Source of the DNA: Clostridiales bacterium
GTDB taxonomy: Bacteria; Bacillota; Clostridia; Oscillospirales; Oscillospiraceae
Assembly: GCA_014799505.1 (NCBI GenBank)
Contig: JAAVHV010000001.1
Location: forward strand, 22,930 to 61,672
Length of the DNA: 38,743 nucleotides
Direction of reading: 5' to 3'
In this document: positions 23,271 to 32,118 of the stretch, one piece after another
Numbering within the stretch: position 1 is the stretch's first letter
Layout: each line of letters opens with the position of its first letter
Made by a program: the position numbers and the translations under genes
The notes under the pieces: generated by a model
Databases searched by the model: none
Told to the model about the DNA's origin: nothing
The model's input: the letters and a program-made list of their open reading frames with translations, nothing else

Positions 23271-24929
23271 ATGAAGTGTAGAAACAGGTTCGTATCATTG
23301 CTGCTCGCCCTGGTCATGGTGTTCAGCCTGACCGTCAGCGCCAGCGCCGCAGACACGTCGAAATCCGAACAGGTCACGGCGTACTTCAATTACAACCTCA
23401 CCGTCCAGTTCAACGGTGAAACGAAACTGCTGGGCAACGTCAACGGCGACCAGGTATATCCGATCACCTATGGCGGCACCACTTACGTGCCGGTCAGGGC
23501 AATCAGCAACCTGCTGGGCCTGGACGTGACTTGGTTCCAGGAAGATCGAGTCGTTCGACTGCTTAATTCAGATGATGTCAAACCCATCACGGTGAAGCCC
23601 GACACGTCCAAAAAGTCCGGCCTGGAGACCATCCAGCCCACCATCGACCCTGGCATCACGGTCATATACAACGGCAAAGAGCAGGAGATGAAGACCGTCA
23701 ATGGCGAGACCGTGTACCCGATGCTGATCGGCGGAACGACCTATCTTCCGATCCGTGCAGTCGGCGATATGCTCGGCCTTGAGGTCGGCTGGGTACAGGC
23801 CACGCAGACCGTGACACTGGACTTCCCGAAGCACGACCATGACCCCAGTAAAGTCTTTGACGGACTCCACATTGACAATTACAAAGTGACCGTCTATTAC
23901 AAAGACGGCACGAGGGAATTGTTCGGTCTCAACGAGCTTGATGACGTCTGGGAAACCGCCAAAGGTACGTTCTCCAAAGAAAGCCTCAAGATTATGCTCC
24001 AAGCTGCTACAAACGGGGTTGCGAACGATCCGTTCTTCGGAAAACAGACCAGCGAAGACGCCACAGTGTTGGGCGACAAGCACATCGGTTACGACTGGGG
24101 CGAAATCGACTGGTCCACCGCCAGCAAAGGTTATATCCGCGTCAAGGCCGATAGCAAATTGGCTTCAAAGGTCATATGCGAAGTGACGTGGTACAACGAG
24201 ACCAGCGGTGGTGGGAACCGTTTTCTGAATACGAAGAACATCGCCGAAACAGGCGACTGGGTAAACATTCCTTTGTGGCATTCCACCGGCGAACATGAAT
24301 GCCTCGCCCGTATTTACTACGGTTTTGGTTCGTACACGACTAACTTGCAAGCCAGATTTACGGCCGAGATCGACGATCCCGACAATATGTGGCTGATGTC
24401 CAATATCCAAGTCGACTATGAAAACGCGTCCCAGACCCGTACCAAGGCTCTGGAGATCACCAAGAATTGCAAGACCGACGCCGAGAAGATTGCCGCCGTG
24501 TACAATTTCGTTTCGAGTACCATCACGTATGACCATGAAATGTACAACAACGACAAGGCCATAGAAGCCACCGGCGCGCAGGCACCCGAGCGCGACCTGG
24601 ACCCAGACAGCATCCTGGCCAGCAAAAAGGGCGTCTGCGAACACTACGCCGTCCTGATGGCTGCCATGCTGCGGTCTGTCGGGGTACCCTGTAAATACGT
24701 TGATGGCTGGATGAAGAACACTGATGGTTGGGAACGTCATGCCTGGGTCGCCGTCAATCCGAAGACCGGTACGCTGAACATCTCCGGTGCGGGCAAGGAT
24801 TATGCCAAAACTGACCTCAATGACAAACCCATTGACCCCACCGGTTGGATCAGGCTCGACCCCACCGGCGCCAATGCCCCCAGCGTCACGTCCAACGACA
24901 ACAACTACCGCACCAGCAATTATTACTAA
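23271..24929 (+). CDS. Secreted transglutaminase-like protein with two stalk domains
   Basis: 552 aa, ATG 23271 with AGGAGG upstream. Signal peptide to about residue 27 (LVMVFSLTVSASA|A). Two copper-amine-oxidase-N-like (stalk) domains, about 35-100 and 125-185, each with the GGTTYVPVRAI / GGTTYLPIRAV block. Then a beta region, and a transglutaminase-like core with Cys about 454 (KKGVCEHYAVLMAAMLRSVG), His about 489 (ERHAWVAV) and Asp about 529 (RLDPTG). Such enzymes act on the cell surface as proteases or cross-linkers. A cell-wall-facing cargo or transfer-aid protein is plausible. Terminator follows. Confidence 0.86.
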   Translation: MKCRNRFVSLLLALVMVFSLTVSASAADTSKSEQVTAYFNYNLTVQFNGETKLLGNVNGDQVYPITYGGTTYVPVRAISNLLGLDVTWFQEDRVVRLLNSDDVKPITVKPDTSKKSGLETIQPTIDPGITVIYNGKEQEMKTVNGETVYPMLIGGTTYLPIRAVGDMLGLEVGWVQATQTVTLDFPKHDHDPSKVFDGLHIDNYKVTVYYKDGTRELFGLNELDDVWETAKGTFSKESLKIMLQAATNGVANDPFFGKQTSEDATVLGDKHIGYDWGEIDWSTASKGYIRVKADSKLASKVICEVTWYNETSGGGNRFLNTKNIAETGDWVNIPLWHSTGEHECLARIYYGFGSYTTNLQARFTAEIDDPDNMWLMSNIQVDYENASQTRTKALEITKNCKTDAEKIAAVYNFVSSTITYDHEMYNNDKAIEATGAQAPERDLDPDSILASKKGVCEHYAVLMAAMLRSVGVPCKYVDGWMKNTDGWERHAWVAVNPKTGTLNISGAGKDYAKTDLNDKPIDPTGWIRLDPTGANAPSVTSNDNNYRTSNYY

Positions 24930-24942
24930 TACCGCATCAAAC

Positions 24943-24976
24943 CCGCCAGGGCCACAGGCCCTGGCGGATTTCTTTT
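24943..24976 (+). terminator. Intrinsic terminator
   Basis: CCGCCAGGGCC (24943-24953) / GGCCCTGGCGG (24957-24967) with a T-rich tail. Confidence 0.9.
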
Positions 24977-25405
24977 GTTGTCATGTGATTTAATATGCAA
25001 ACAAAGCAACTGGAACAGACGCATTTCGGCAGAAATGCGCGGGCGTTCAATCAGAAGCCAAATCAAAACCCTACACGGGATCAGGTTACTGCTGGTGGTT
25101 CTGCTCCAATGTCGGCGGCGCGGGCTAAAACCACCGCCAGCCTTGACATATCCCCCCGGCAACGATGGGCCGGATGCCCCGACGGCGACGAACTCAAGAG
25201 CAAGCGGCCTTTGCGCCATCGGGTGGCGACAGTGTATCATTGCCAGTGGGACAGGTCAAGGCCAAGCCCCTGCGGGGTGGCTGGCTCCCCCTCCGGCTCT
25301 GAATCTAAAAGCAAGCGGCGACGCTGCTTGGCAGCCCGTCGCAAGAAGGGATGACCAAACAACGCCGCTATTATATTTGTTGTATACAAGCACAACAAGC
25401 TATAT
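24977..25405. other. Non-coding stretch between convergent genes
   Basis: No supported gene. A frame at 24995-25354 lacks a ribosome site and has an odd, Arg/Ser/Pro-rich composition. Visible: hairpin CGCATTTC/GAAATGCG (25020-25039), and a loose internal repeat around AGCAAGCGG at about 25200 and 25311. Function unknown. Confidence 0.4.
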
Positions 25406-25424
25406 GTAATTAGGGCCCAATTAC
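25406..25424 (-). other. Palindrome overlapping the helicase stop codon
   Basis: GTAATTAGGGCCCAATTAC is a near-perfect palindrome covering the last codons and stop of the DnaB-like gene. It lacks a T tail; could still act as a 3' mRNA end structure. Confidence 0.45.
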
Positions 25425-26501
25425 AGGAACAAACATATCAGACTTGGGGTAATAATCAAAATGAACTGTATAATTTGCGATGCCGTACCGGTTCTTCAAA
25501 CATACCAAATCAATGGCGCGCGGCATGGCTGACTTGGCATCCCGGATCGTTTCGCGCTTTTCTTTGATCTTCCCCTCTTTGTTGAAAATTTCCTCGCTCA
25601 TGACGGCCAGCTGTAATCCCCATACCACGTCAGCCGTGTACTCAATGCCGCCGCTTTCCTTGAAGCTTTCGTAGTCAATGGGCGTCATGTAGTTCTGGCG
25701 GTTGAGGCTGGAAATGACAATTACTGTCAGCTCGTCGTCGCTTTGCAGGGCTTTCAGAGTATGCACGATGTAGTCAACGCTTTCCTTGGTGTTCAGCGTT
25801 TTATTGCCCTGCGTGGACGGTGCGACAATCTGGAGGTAGTCCACGATAACAACCGGCTTGCACTTTGTATCATGGATAAAATCGTTCACGATTTGGGCGA
25901 TGTCCTCAACGGTCAGGGAAAAGGCCCCATCAATGATAATCATGCGATCCTCGACAGCTTTGGTGTATTGGTTGACTTGATCTGCCATCTCGGTCGGGTA
26001 GGATTCGCCTTCTCCACGCCGGAGATCGATGCTGCTGGGTGTCGGGTAAGAGCTGGGACGGTTCTGGGCCGCTGCGTCTGCCCGGTTAGTCTGGCCGAAA
26101 CCACGGGCCAGCGACTTACTGTATAATTCAAAGCGATTTTGCTCCAGGCTGAAGTAAAGTACGTGTTCACCGGCAGAGGCCAGCTGGTCGGCCATTTGAT
26201 GGGCAAACGTAGTCTTGCCCAGTGAGGAAATGGCCCCCAGAACATAAAAGCCGGGATAGAAGGGCTGGATGTGATCCAGGTTGGCATAGCCAGTCGTGCG
26301 CTTCCCGTAAGCCTGGTAGGCGGCAACGTCTTTGTCAAACTGACCGGAGCTGAAATATTCATCGGCCCGGGTCTTCTTGTAGCTGGGGGCTGGGGCTGCT
26401 GTAGGCTTCTTCTGCTCCCATGGTGGGATGGGTTCTTCCATCTGCGGCGGTGGCGGGAGCAGGCTGGAAGTGGCCTGTGTGGTCGTGTTGTTGTCAGACA
26501 T
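25410..26501 (-). CDS. DnaB-like replicative helicase (RecA-fold ATPase)
   Basis: 363 aa from ATG 26501, with AAAGGAGA 10 nt upstream; earlier in-frame ATGs lack a site. A Pro/Gln-rich N-terminal tail of about 60 residues, then the RecA core: Walker A GAISSLGKTT, an EQNRFELYSKSLARG block as in DnaB, Walker B PVVIVDYLQIV, and SSLNRQNY sensor. The N-terminal helicase/primase-interaction domain of DnaB is missing, so it resembles the short DnaB/RepA-type helicases of plasmids and phages. Downstream of the Rep-like gene and the 21-bp repeats, it completes a replication module. Confidence 0.85.
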   Translation of the reverse strand: MSDNNTTTQATSSLLPPPPQMEEPIPPWEQKKPTAAPAPSYKKTRADEYFSSGQFDKDVAAYQAYGKRTTGYANLDHIQPFYPGFYVLGAISSLGKTTFAHQMADQLASAGEHVLYFSLEQNRFELYSKSLARGFGQTNRADAAAQNRPSSYPTPSSIDLRRGEGESYPTEMADQVNQYTKAVEDRMIIIDGAFSLTVEDIAQIVNDFIHDTKCKPVVIVDYLQIVAPSTQGNKTLNTKESVDYIVHTLKALQSDDELTVIVISSLNRQNYMTPIDYESFKESGGIEYTADVVWGLQLAVMSEEIFNKEGKIKEKRETIRDAKSAMPRAIDLVCLKNRYGIANYTVHFDYYPKSDMFVPVIGP

Positions 26502-26756
26502 AGTTGTTGGTTCTCCTTTCATGTGGTTACTCATCATGCTGTGAAGTATTGTAATAAAGGTTAGCCGCTCGTCCTCGCCCGTCCGCCCTTTAGGGCGAAC
26601 GTTCTCGTCCTCCCGGCAGATACACATTGTTATTTTGTTAGCTGTGCTCTTTCATTTTCGTGTAAAACCAGTCGGAGCGTCCGCAGCCCGAAGGGCTGCG
26701 GGCGTGAACGAATGGACACTGTTGCAATGATATTTGCTGTAGTAGCGCGGGTGGCC

Positions 26757-26813
26757 GCGCCCTGCGTAAGCAGGGGCGCGGCCGCTGGGTACTATAGCAC
26801 TAAGGTACTATAG
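26757..26813. promoter_or_regulatory. Hairpin with GTACTATAG repeats upstream of the helicase gene
   Basis: GCGCCCTGCG...CAGGGGCGC hairpin (26757-26779), then GTACTATAGC (26789-26798) and GTACTATAG (26805-26813). The hairpin plus GTACTATAGC also occurs at 16578-16612. Both copies precede repeat arrays. The remaining 26502-26756 has hairpins (CGCCCTTTAGGGCG near 26582, GCAGCCCGAAGGGCTGC near 26676) but no gene. Confidence 0.5.
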
Positions 26814-26875
26814 TATTAAGACAAGCGGGAGGTAACCGGGTGTGGTGATAGTCACAACTCCACTCAAAAGCGATT

Positions 26876-26959
26876 ACGACAGATCGGGGCATTTTTACGA
26901 CACTTTGAGGCATAGACTACGACAGCTTGGGACATACCTGCGACAGCTCGGGGCATTTT
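26876..26959. repeat. Four 21-22-bp iteron-like repeats
   Basis: Units starting (A/G)CGACA at 26876, 26897, 26919 and 26940, consensus roughly ACGACAGCTCGGGGCATTTT. The spacing is two helical turns. They lie directly after the Rep-like gene and before the helicase gene, the usual position for an initiator-binding origin. Confidence 0.75.
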
Positions 26960-26979
26960 TGATTGAGGTGTCGCACCAA

Positions 26980-28131
26980 CTATGCCTTGCCCCTATGGGG
27001 AAACTCTAAGGTCTTATTAAGATCCCTCACGGTAGGCACCATGTCCGGGATTTTGAGATCTTTATATCGTTCGCAAAGATCACTGTATTTGCTATCCCTC
27101 ATCAGCGCCCAGGCTTTGCCAAAAGCTCGTTTCAGAATGGTATTTCTGTCTTTGCTGGAGCAGTTTTCGAGCGCATACTCCAGCTCTGGGCATTCTCGGA
27201 TGATCGTGCTGACCTTGGCATGAGCGACTCCAACAGTCCCAGCAGTCTCAATCAAACGGTCAACATATGTTAGGATTTCAACCGCCCGTTTATTGCGCTC
27301 TGATGCCAGCAGCGTACTTAGCATATAGCTGTGAGATGCTTCCGTCATTGGACGCCCGCTCTTGGTCGTTTTTAGCTTGCCGGCCTTATCGGTCGTAAGA
27401 TTCTTTCGGAGTATCTGCTTTGCTATGTGGTTCAGGTATGGAGCGGCAAACGTGATTGTATTAGTCTCTTCGTTGTAGCTGTCCCATTGCATCACGGCGT
27501 ACTGATTGTCATAGGTGCGATTGCCCTTATGGGTTGTATGTATCCCTATCAGATTATTGTAGGATTGCAGTTTTTTGATGGCAGCCATGATATGTGCCTC
27601 ATCTTGGTTGGGCTTTGCACCTATCATACGGAGGAAATCCGGCAAGTACAGGGTTACAGCGTAACGGCAAGAAGGATTTTCCAGGATTGCAAGGACTTCT
27701 GCAGGATTTCCAGTCTTTTCGAGCTCGTTTTCAAGCTTTTTGAGAATAACACTATATAGGGTGCGCAGCGTAATGAAGTCCAAGGCAGCAAGCTGTTCTT
27801 TGCTGTAATGGGATAAGCTTAATTTGTATTCGCCCATATTTAATTTTCCGTCCACAAAAGTTAGCGTTTCGGCCATTTCAGGTCCGATGGGCAACAGAAA
27901 CGCCAATTTATCCTGCTTCGGGGTCAGTGCGTGGCAATAGTCTCTGTCCGTGATCGTTGCTATTTTGCCAACGATCTCCGCAGTTTCACCAGCTTTGTTC
28001 CGGGATCGTCGTGCTTGCACTTGTGTCTCGGTCATGGCAGTTTCAATAGCAGTGGGATCAGCGTTCTTGCCGTCATCAGGATGGTCACAGTCACATCCCT
28101 GCTGTTGTTGGTTTTGATTATCATTCTTCAC
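26980..28131 (-). CDS. Replication-initiator-like protein
   Basis: 383 aa from GTG 28131, overlapping the HTH gene stop (GTGA). A Gln/Asp-rich N-terminal tail, then a globular body with two probable winged-helix-like parts (LSHYSKEQLAALDFITLRTL; LYLPDFLRMIG...AAIKKLQSYN; TNTITFAAPYLNHIAKQI) and a basic C-terminus. I do not recognise a named family with certainty. The initiator role is inferred from its place: co-transcribed with an HTH protein, followed by tandem 21-22-bp repeats and a DnaB-type helicase. Confidence 0.58.
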   Translation of the reverse strand: MKNDNQNQQQQGCDCDHPDDGKNADPTAIETAMTETQVQARRSRNKAGETAEIVGKIATITDRDYCHALTPKQDKLAFLLPIGPEMAETLTFVDGKLNMGEYKLSLSHYSKEQLAALDFITLRTLYSVILKKLENELEKTGNPAEVLAILENPSCRYAVTLYLPDFLRMIGAKPNQDEAHIMAAIKKLQSYNNLIGIHTTHKGNRTYDNQYAVMQWDSYNEETNTITFAAPYLNHIAKQILRKNLTTDKAGKLKTTKSGRPMTEASHSYMLSTLLASERNKRAVEILTYVDRLIETAGTVGVAHAKVSTIIRECPELEYALENCSSKDRNTILKRAFGKAWALMRDSKYSDLCERYKDLKIPDMVPTVRDLNKTLEFPHRGKA

Positions 28132-28334
28132 TCGTCCACCTGTTTGCTTTCAAGTTGCTCTGCGATCCAGTTATCCAGCCCAGCGCGGCTGACACCGATG
28201 CGGTTTGCACTAAGTCGCAGCGACGGAAAATCTGGACGATGGCACAGCTCATAGGTACTGCGGATCGACAGGTTCAGCAGGGCAGCGGTTTGCGGGACGG
28301 TTAACACCAGCGGGCTATTATCATGCTCATTCAT
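28128..28334 (-). CDS. HTH_17 excisionase-family DNA-binding protein
   Basis: 68 aa, ATG 28334 with AAGGAGG. LTVPQTAALLNLSIRSTYEL is the HTH and RLSANRIGVSRAGLDNWIAE the wing plus last helix, the same architecture as the 12517-12702 protein. It leads the Rep operon under a consensus promoter, so it may regulate replication or act as Xis beside the integrase. Confidence 0.82.
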   Translation of the reverse strand: MNEHDNSPLVLTVPQTAALLNLSIRSTYELCHRPDFPSLRLSANRIGVSRAGLDNWIAEQLESKQVDE

Positions 28335-28427
28335 ACGATTCCTCCTTATGCAGACATTAGCATTAGTAAATAATATTCATTCCTATTATTGCTTCTCGTT
28401 GCGTTAACTTGCAGCTGCTGTGGTGCA

Positions 28428-28456
28428 ATTATAAGGCACACGCGCACATATGTCAA
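28428..28456 (-). promoter_or_regulatory. Perfect consensus promoter of the HTH-Rep operon
   Basis: Minus strand TTGACA (28451-28456), exactly 17 nt, TATAAT (28428-28433). Around it lie AT-rich TTAGTAA/TTACTAA half sites (28363 and 28489 regions), possible operators for a self-repressor. Between 28334 and 28854 there is otherwise no gene. Confidence 0.9.
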
Positions 28457-28726
28457 CAGTATTTACCGTATAAAAGTTTGTTGGTAATTACTAATAAGTG
28501 AAAAATAGTAACTTTTATGACGTTTTTGTGTCTGGCCGAAATTGACGGAACCGATGATGATGAATGATTTGATAAAATGTGTCCACTGCAAATTATGCAC
28601 AAAAAAATTTTTTCGACCTCTCAAAAAATGAATATGCAGCTAAACTAGAGATTGCAATAATTATCCAAATGATCTATGCTAAGCTTGCCCGCGCAGCGGG
28701 CCAACTGTGTCTGAAAAGAATAGAAA

Positions 28727-28832
28727 ACCGCCGCCGATGCTGCTACATCGACGGCGGCGGACGCACAAAAACACCATTCCGTATCAAGGCACCTTGTGCC
28801 CCCATAGCATACCATGCTAGGGGCCATGGTGT
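28727..28832. promoter_or_regulatory. Two hairpins in front of the integrase gene
   Basis: CCGCCGCCGATG / CATCGACGGCGGCGG (about 28727-28771), terminator-like without a T run. Then a nested hairpin GGCACC...GGTGTC enclosing CCCC(A)TAGCAT/ATGCTAGGGG (28789-28832), ending just before the integrase ribosome site. Possible protection from read-through or control of integrase translation. Confidence 0.5.
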
Positions 28833-28853
28833 CAACTCAGAAAGGAGTGCATC

Positions 28854-30041
28854 ATGGCCGAAAGCAATAGGAAACGCCGGGCCCGTGGCGAGGGCAACAT
28901 TATCTACCGGGAGAAGAAAAAGCTCTGGGAGGCCCGCTTTGTCACCGGTGTCAACCCCGGTACCGGCAAGGAGATCCGAAAGAGCGTTTATGCAAAAAAC
29001 CAAAAAGAAGCCCGGCAGAAGATGACCGCCGCAATCGCCGCCCTGGACAGCGACGATTACAGGGAACCCTGCAAAATGACCCTTGCCCAATGGCTTGACA
29101 TCTGGCAGCGGGACTACCTCGGCGGCGTCAAGCCCTCCACGGCGGCTTTATATGGTAGCCAGATCCGTGTGCATATCAAGCCGGCCATGGGCGCCGTCAA
29201 GCTGGAGGCGCTTAACCCGCATACCATACAGGGCTTCTATAACAAGCTGGGAAAGGAACACGACGGCGAACCAGGGCTGAACGCAAAAAGTATCAAGAAC
29301 ATTCACGGCATTCTGCACAAGGCTTTGGAGCAGGCGGTAAAGGTCGGTTATATCCGCTCCAACCCCGCCGATGCCTGCACCCTTCCCCGCGTCATGAAGA
29401 AAGAAATCAAGCCGCTGGACGAGGATGCCACGGCACTTTTTATCAAGGCTATAAAGGGCCACCAGTTTGAGACGCTGTATTTGGTCACGCTGTTCACTGG
29501 CTTGCGCCAGGGCGAGGTCATGGGCCTGTCCTGGGACTGCGTGGACTTTGCCAAGGGCACGCTGAACATCAACAAGCAGCTCCAAAAGGCCCCCGGAGGA
29601 GGAAGCGTCTACAACCTGTCCAGCCCAAAGAGCGGCAAGGGCCGCATTATCACCCCAGCGCCTTTCGTCATGGACCTGTTGAAAGAGCAGCGCCGCAGGC
29701 AGGCGGAGTGGCAGATAAAGGCCGGTCCCGCCTGGGAAAACGAGTGGAACCTCGTGTTCACGAACCAGGTGGGCACGCACATGATGACGCGCACCGTCTA
29801 CAATAACTTCAAGGCGGTGGTGGCCTCCATCGGTATGCCCAGCGTGCGCTTCCACGATTTACGCCATTCATACGCCGTGGCGGCCATCCGCTCCGGGGAC
29901 GACATCAAGACGGTGCAAGGCAACCTGGGCCATCATACGGCGGCGTTCACCTTGGACCAGTACGGCCATGTGACGGAGCAGATGAAGCGTGAGAGCGCGG
30001 AGCGGATGCAGCAGTACATCAACAGCATTAAGACCGGCTGA
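28854..30041 (+). CDS. int: Tyrosine-family integrase
   Basis: 395 aa, ATG 28854 with AAAGGAG. An N-terminal arm-binding-like region (GEGNIIYREKKKLWEARFVT), SAM-like core-binding domain (MTLAQWLDIWQRDYL...), and catalytic domain with Arg218 (TGLRQGE), His334-x-x-Arg337 (FHDLRHSY), His360 (GNLGHHT) and nucleophile Tyr370 (LDQYGHV). Tn916/phage-like. It should catalyse integration into the tRNA-fMet 3' end. It lies 5.3 kb from the right att site, not next to it, because the AT-rich retron cargo lies between. Confidence 0.93.
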   Translation: MAESNRKRRARGEGNIIYREKKKLWEARFVTGVNPGTGKEIRKSVYAKNQKEARQKMTAAIAALDSDDYREPCKMTLAQWLDIWQRDYLGGVKPSTAALYGSQIRVHIKPAMGAVKLEALNPHTIQGFYNKLGKEHDGEPGLNAKSIKNIHGILHKALEQAVKVGYIRSNPADACTLPRVMKKEIKPLDEDATALFIKAIKGHQFETLYLVTLFTGLRQGEVMGLSWDCVDFAKGTLNINKQLQKAPGGGSVYNLSSPKSGKGRIITPAPFVMDLLKEQRRRQAEWQIKAGPAWENEWNLVFTNQVGTHMMTRTVYNNFKAVVASIGMPSVRFHDLRHSYAVAAIRSGDDIKTVQGNLGHHTAAFTLDQYGHVTEQMKRESAERMQQYINSIKTG

Positions 30042-30056
30042 CCGAATTAGGTCGGC

Positions 30057-30340
30057 GCATTCGGTATGCCCAGCATGCGCTTCCGAAACTTGCCTTTATC
30101 CTTGCCACCATGGCCATCTCCAGCGGTGCGGATGTAAAGACCTGTCTAGTATGCTGGATCACTTTTGCGCGGGCTTCACTCTGAATGCCTACACTCATGT
30201 CACCAATGACATGCAACGGGGCGTGGTGGAGAAAAATCGGCGGATTTATGAATTCGGTCACGGCAAAGACTGCCCTGGAGCCTCCCTGACCCGCCGGAAC
30301 GGAAACAAGGCAAGGTGGTACCGTTTGAGATGGTAGGAGA
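30057..30340 (+). pseudogene. Second integrase remnant, frameshifted
   Basis: Starts with a copy of the IGMPSVRF region of the intact integrase (29829 and 30060 are nearly identical over about 30 bp). It continues LATMAISSGADVKT, loses one base near 30147, and resumes in another frame with HFCAGFTLNAYTHVTNDMQR and EKNRRIYEFGHG. That is the catalytic His/Tyr end of a different tyrosine recombinase. Likely left by an older element or by recombination that brought in the retron cargo. Confidence 0.8.
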
Positions 30341-30345
30341 AGAAT

Positions 30346-30380
30346 ACGCCGGCAGACCTTAAAAACTCTGCCGGCGCACT
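30346..30380. terminator. Bidirectional terminator between integrase remnant and RT
   Basis: GCCGGCAGA (30349-30357) / TCTGCCGGC (30367-30375) with T-rich right and A-rich left flanks; serves both convergent units. Confidence 0.8.
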
Positions 30381-30381
30381 T

Positions 30382-32118
30382 TTATTTTTCAGGGGATTCT
30401 GTTTGAGCAATTACGGAATCAATTGCATCAAGCAGTGGGATAAACCTTGAAAAATCAATTTTTTTGTAGTTTTCATAAACATACTGGGAGAAGATTTCTT
30501 TGCCAAAATATTTGCTGTTGTCAAATTTATCTTTGCGGCAGAAGGTTTTTCCTTCTAAGGTAAGGTCCTGCAACTCGTCAAAGAACAAATCTTCTATTTC
30601 GCATTTATCTTTATCACCTATAAGAGGGGGTGTGACCACAAAAAGTTTGCTTTCTGGAATCACGCGCATCTGCAAATTTGATGTGAGCTCTGCCTTCTGA
30701 TTTTCAGTGGCGTGAACATCCTCACCCAAAAATTTTTTCAATGGTCTCTCACTATTAAGCTCATTATCATACAGAAGAATGACAGGCTGATGTTGTTCGA
30801 GACCGCTTAGTTTCCGAAAATAATTGAGATAAGCCGGAATCCGTTTATTACCAACATGGTAGCGATACAGAATTCGCATGGCATCGGCACCATCCAAGCT
30901 GATACCGAAGAAGTATTTCCACCTTTTTGTTCGCCTGAAGAACGAGAACTTATAGACAAAATTGCCTTCCGCGTCTCTTTGTATAAGCCGTGGATACCGA
31001 GTATAGAGGCTCTTCAAAGCAGCTTTTATGTACCGAATGTCAGTTTTGCCTTCTGTTACAATGAGGGGGGCATCGTTTGCAAATAGGTATTTATAAAAAA
31101 TAAACGCCTGATACTGCTGCTCACGGCCATTGAGATTAAATGCATCGTGCCGGATTTCCTGTGGATCAAGGATGTTGTTATAGTGATCCAGTTGGTCAAT
31201 AAAGGAAAAACGTCCTTCGAGTTGCCTAAGAGTTCCTGGCGCACCGTCGATAAGATATTCGCCAGTAGCGTAGAGCTGATGTGCCATCGCCCTTGTTTTA
31301 CGCACATAGGTATGATTAACACTAAGCTTCTTATTTACAATCAGGCCAGTGACTTCTTGGCGCGAATCCTTAAACTGAAGTCTGGTTTTCTTTTCGTTGA
31401 TAGAGAATCCAGCCCTTTTTATTGCAGCATCGGCTTCTGCTAAAAATTTCTCCTGATTTTCAACAAAGTGTCTGTCGTTGGTAGAGAAGGTCAAATCGTC
31501 AGCATATCTGGTGTAGTCCAGCTTGTATTTTTTGGCCACTCTCAAAAGGTAAATGTCTAGTGACTGACAGATTAAATTTGTAATAATTGGAGAAGTTGGT
31601 GCACCTTGTGGTAAGCGCCCTTGATAGCAGGTCAATTGTGCAAGAATGACAGCAATATCGTGCGGCAATTTAAAGTTGCTATTCTTTTCAAAATAGCCTT
31701 GGATACGTCCAAAATGGAAGCTGTCAAAAAAGCTTTCCAAGTCTAAATTCAGGACAAATCGCTTATTGCGATGAATCCTTGCATTAGTAATAATGCTTTT
31801 TTCTTTCTCAAATGCGTGAGAAAGATTAGGTTTGATACCTTTTTCTTCCCAAATGCTTTTTTGATAGAGCCATAATTCATTTGAGAGTTTTACCTGTAGA
31901 ATCTTCAGATCGCCGGAAGGAGCGCAGATAGTACGAGTTTCACCGTTGCGCTTCGGAATCTCGAAAGTAGTGTAATAGCTGGCCGGTTTTTTTACATAAA
32001 GAATATGCGTCAACTTACTGTGAGGAATACTCAAATAGTTTGCCAACTCATTTCTCGATTGGATATCACAAATTTTTTCATAGGTACCTCCCCAAAGGGA
32101 GAGCGTGTGGCAACTCAT
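30382..32118 (-). CDS. Retron reverse transcriptase fused to a TOPRIM-like domain
   Basis: 578 aa if read from the in-frame ATG 32118. RT domain: NARIH (112-116, the retron NAxxH), LDLESFFDSF (motif A), QGAPTSP (171-177), YADD (205-208), VTGL (256-259, the retron VTG). From about residue 345 a TOPRIM-like region: VTEGKTDIRYI (Glu356), ILLYDNELN (Asp451), CEIEDLF. Same layout as retron Ec67, whose RT carries a TOPRIM effector. The predicted msr-msd lies directly upstream. The best ribosome site (GGGGAGG) serves ATG 32081, which is one base out of frame before an A6 run; the coding start is therefore uncertain. No self-splicing or maturase signs. Confidence 0.88.
   Translation of the reverse strand: MSCHTLSLWGGTYEKICDIQSRNELANYLSIPHSKLTHILYVKKPASYYTTFEIPKRNGETRTICAPSGDLKILQVKLSNELWLYQKSIWEEKGIKPNLSHAFEKEKSIITNARIHRNKRFVLNLDLESFFDSFHFGRIQGYFEKNSNFKLPHDIAVILAQLTCYQGRLPQGAPTSPIITNLICQSLDIYLLRVAKKYKLDYTRYADDLTFSTNDRHFVENQEKFLAEADAAIKRAGFSINEKKTRLQFKDSRQEVTGLIVNKKLSVNHTYVRKTRAMAHQLYATGEYLIDGAPGTLRQLEGRFSFIDQLDHYNNILDPQEIRHDAFNLNGREQQYQAFIFYKYLFANDAPLIVTEGKTDIRYIKAALKSLYTRYPRLIQRDAEGNFVYKFSFFRRTKRWKYFFGISLDGADAMRILYRYHVGNKRIPAYLNYFRKLSGLEQHQPVILLYDNELNSERPLKKFLGEDVHATENQKAELTSNLQMRVIPESKLFVVTPPLIGDKDKCEIEDLFFDELQDLTLEGKTFCRKDKFDNSKYFGKEIFSQYVYENYKKIDFSRFIPLLDAIDSVIAQTESPEK

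Noticed and set aside
24995..25354. 119-aa plus-strand frame
   Set aside because: No ribosome site, low-complexity Arg/Ser/Pro composition, no recognisable domain.
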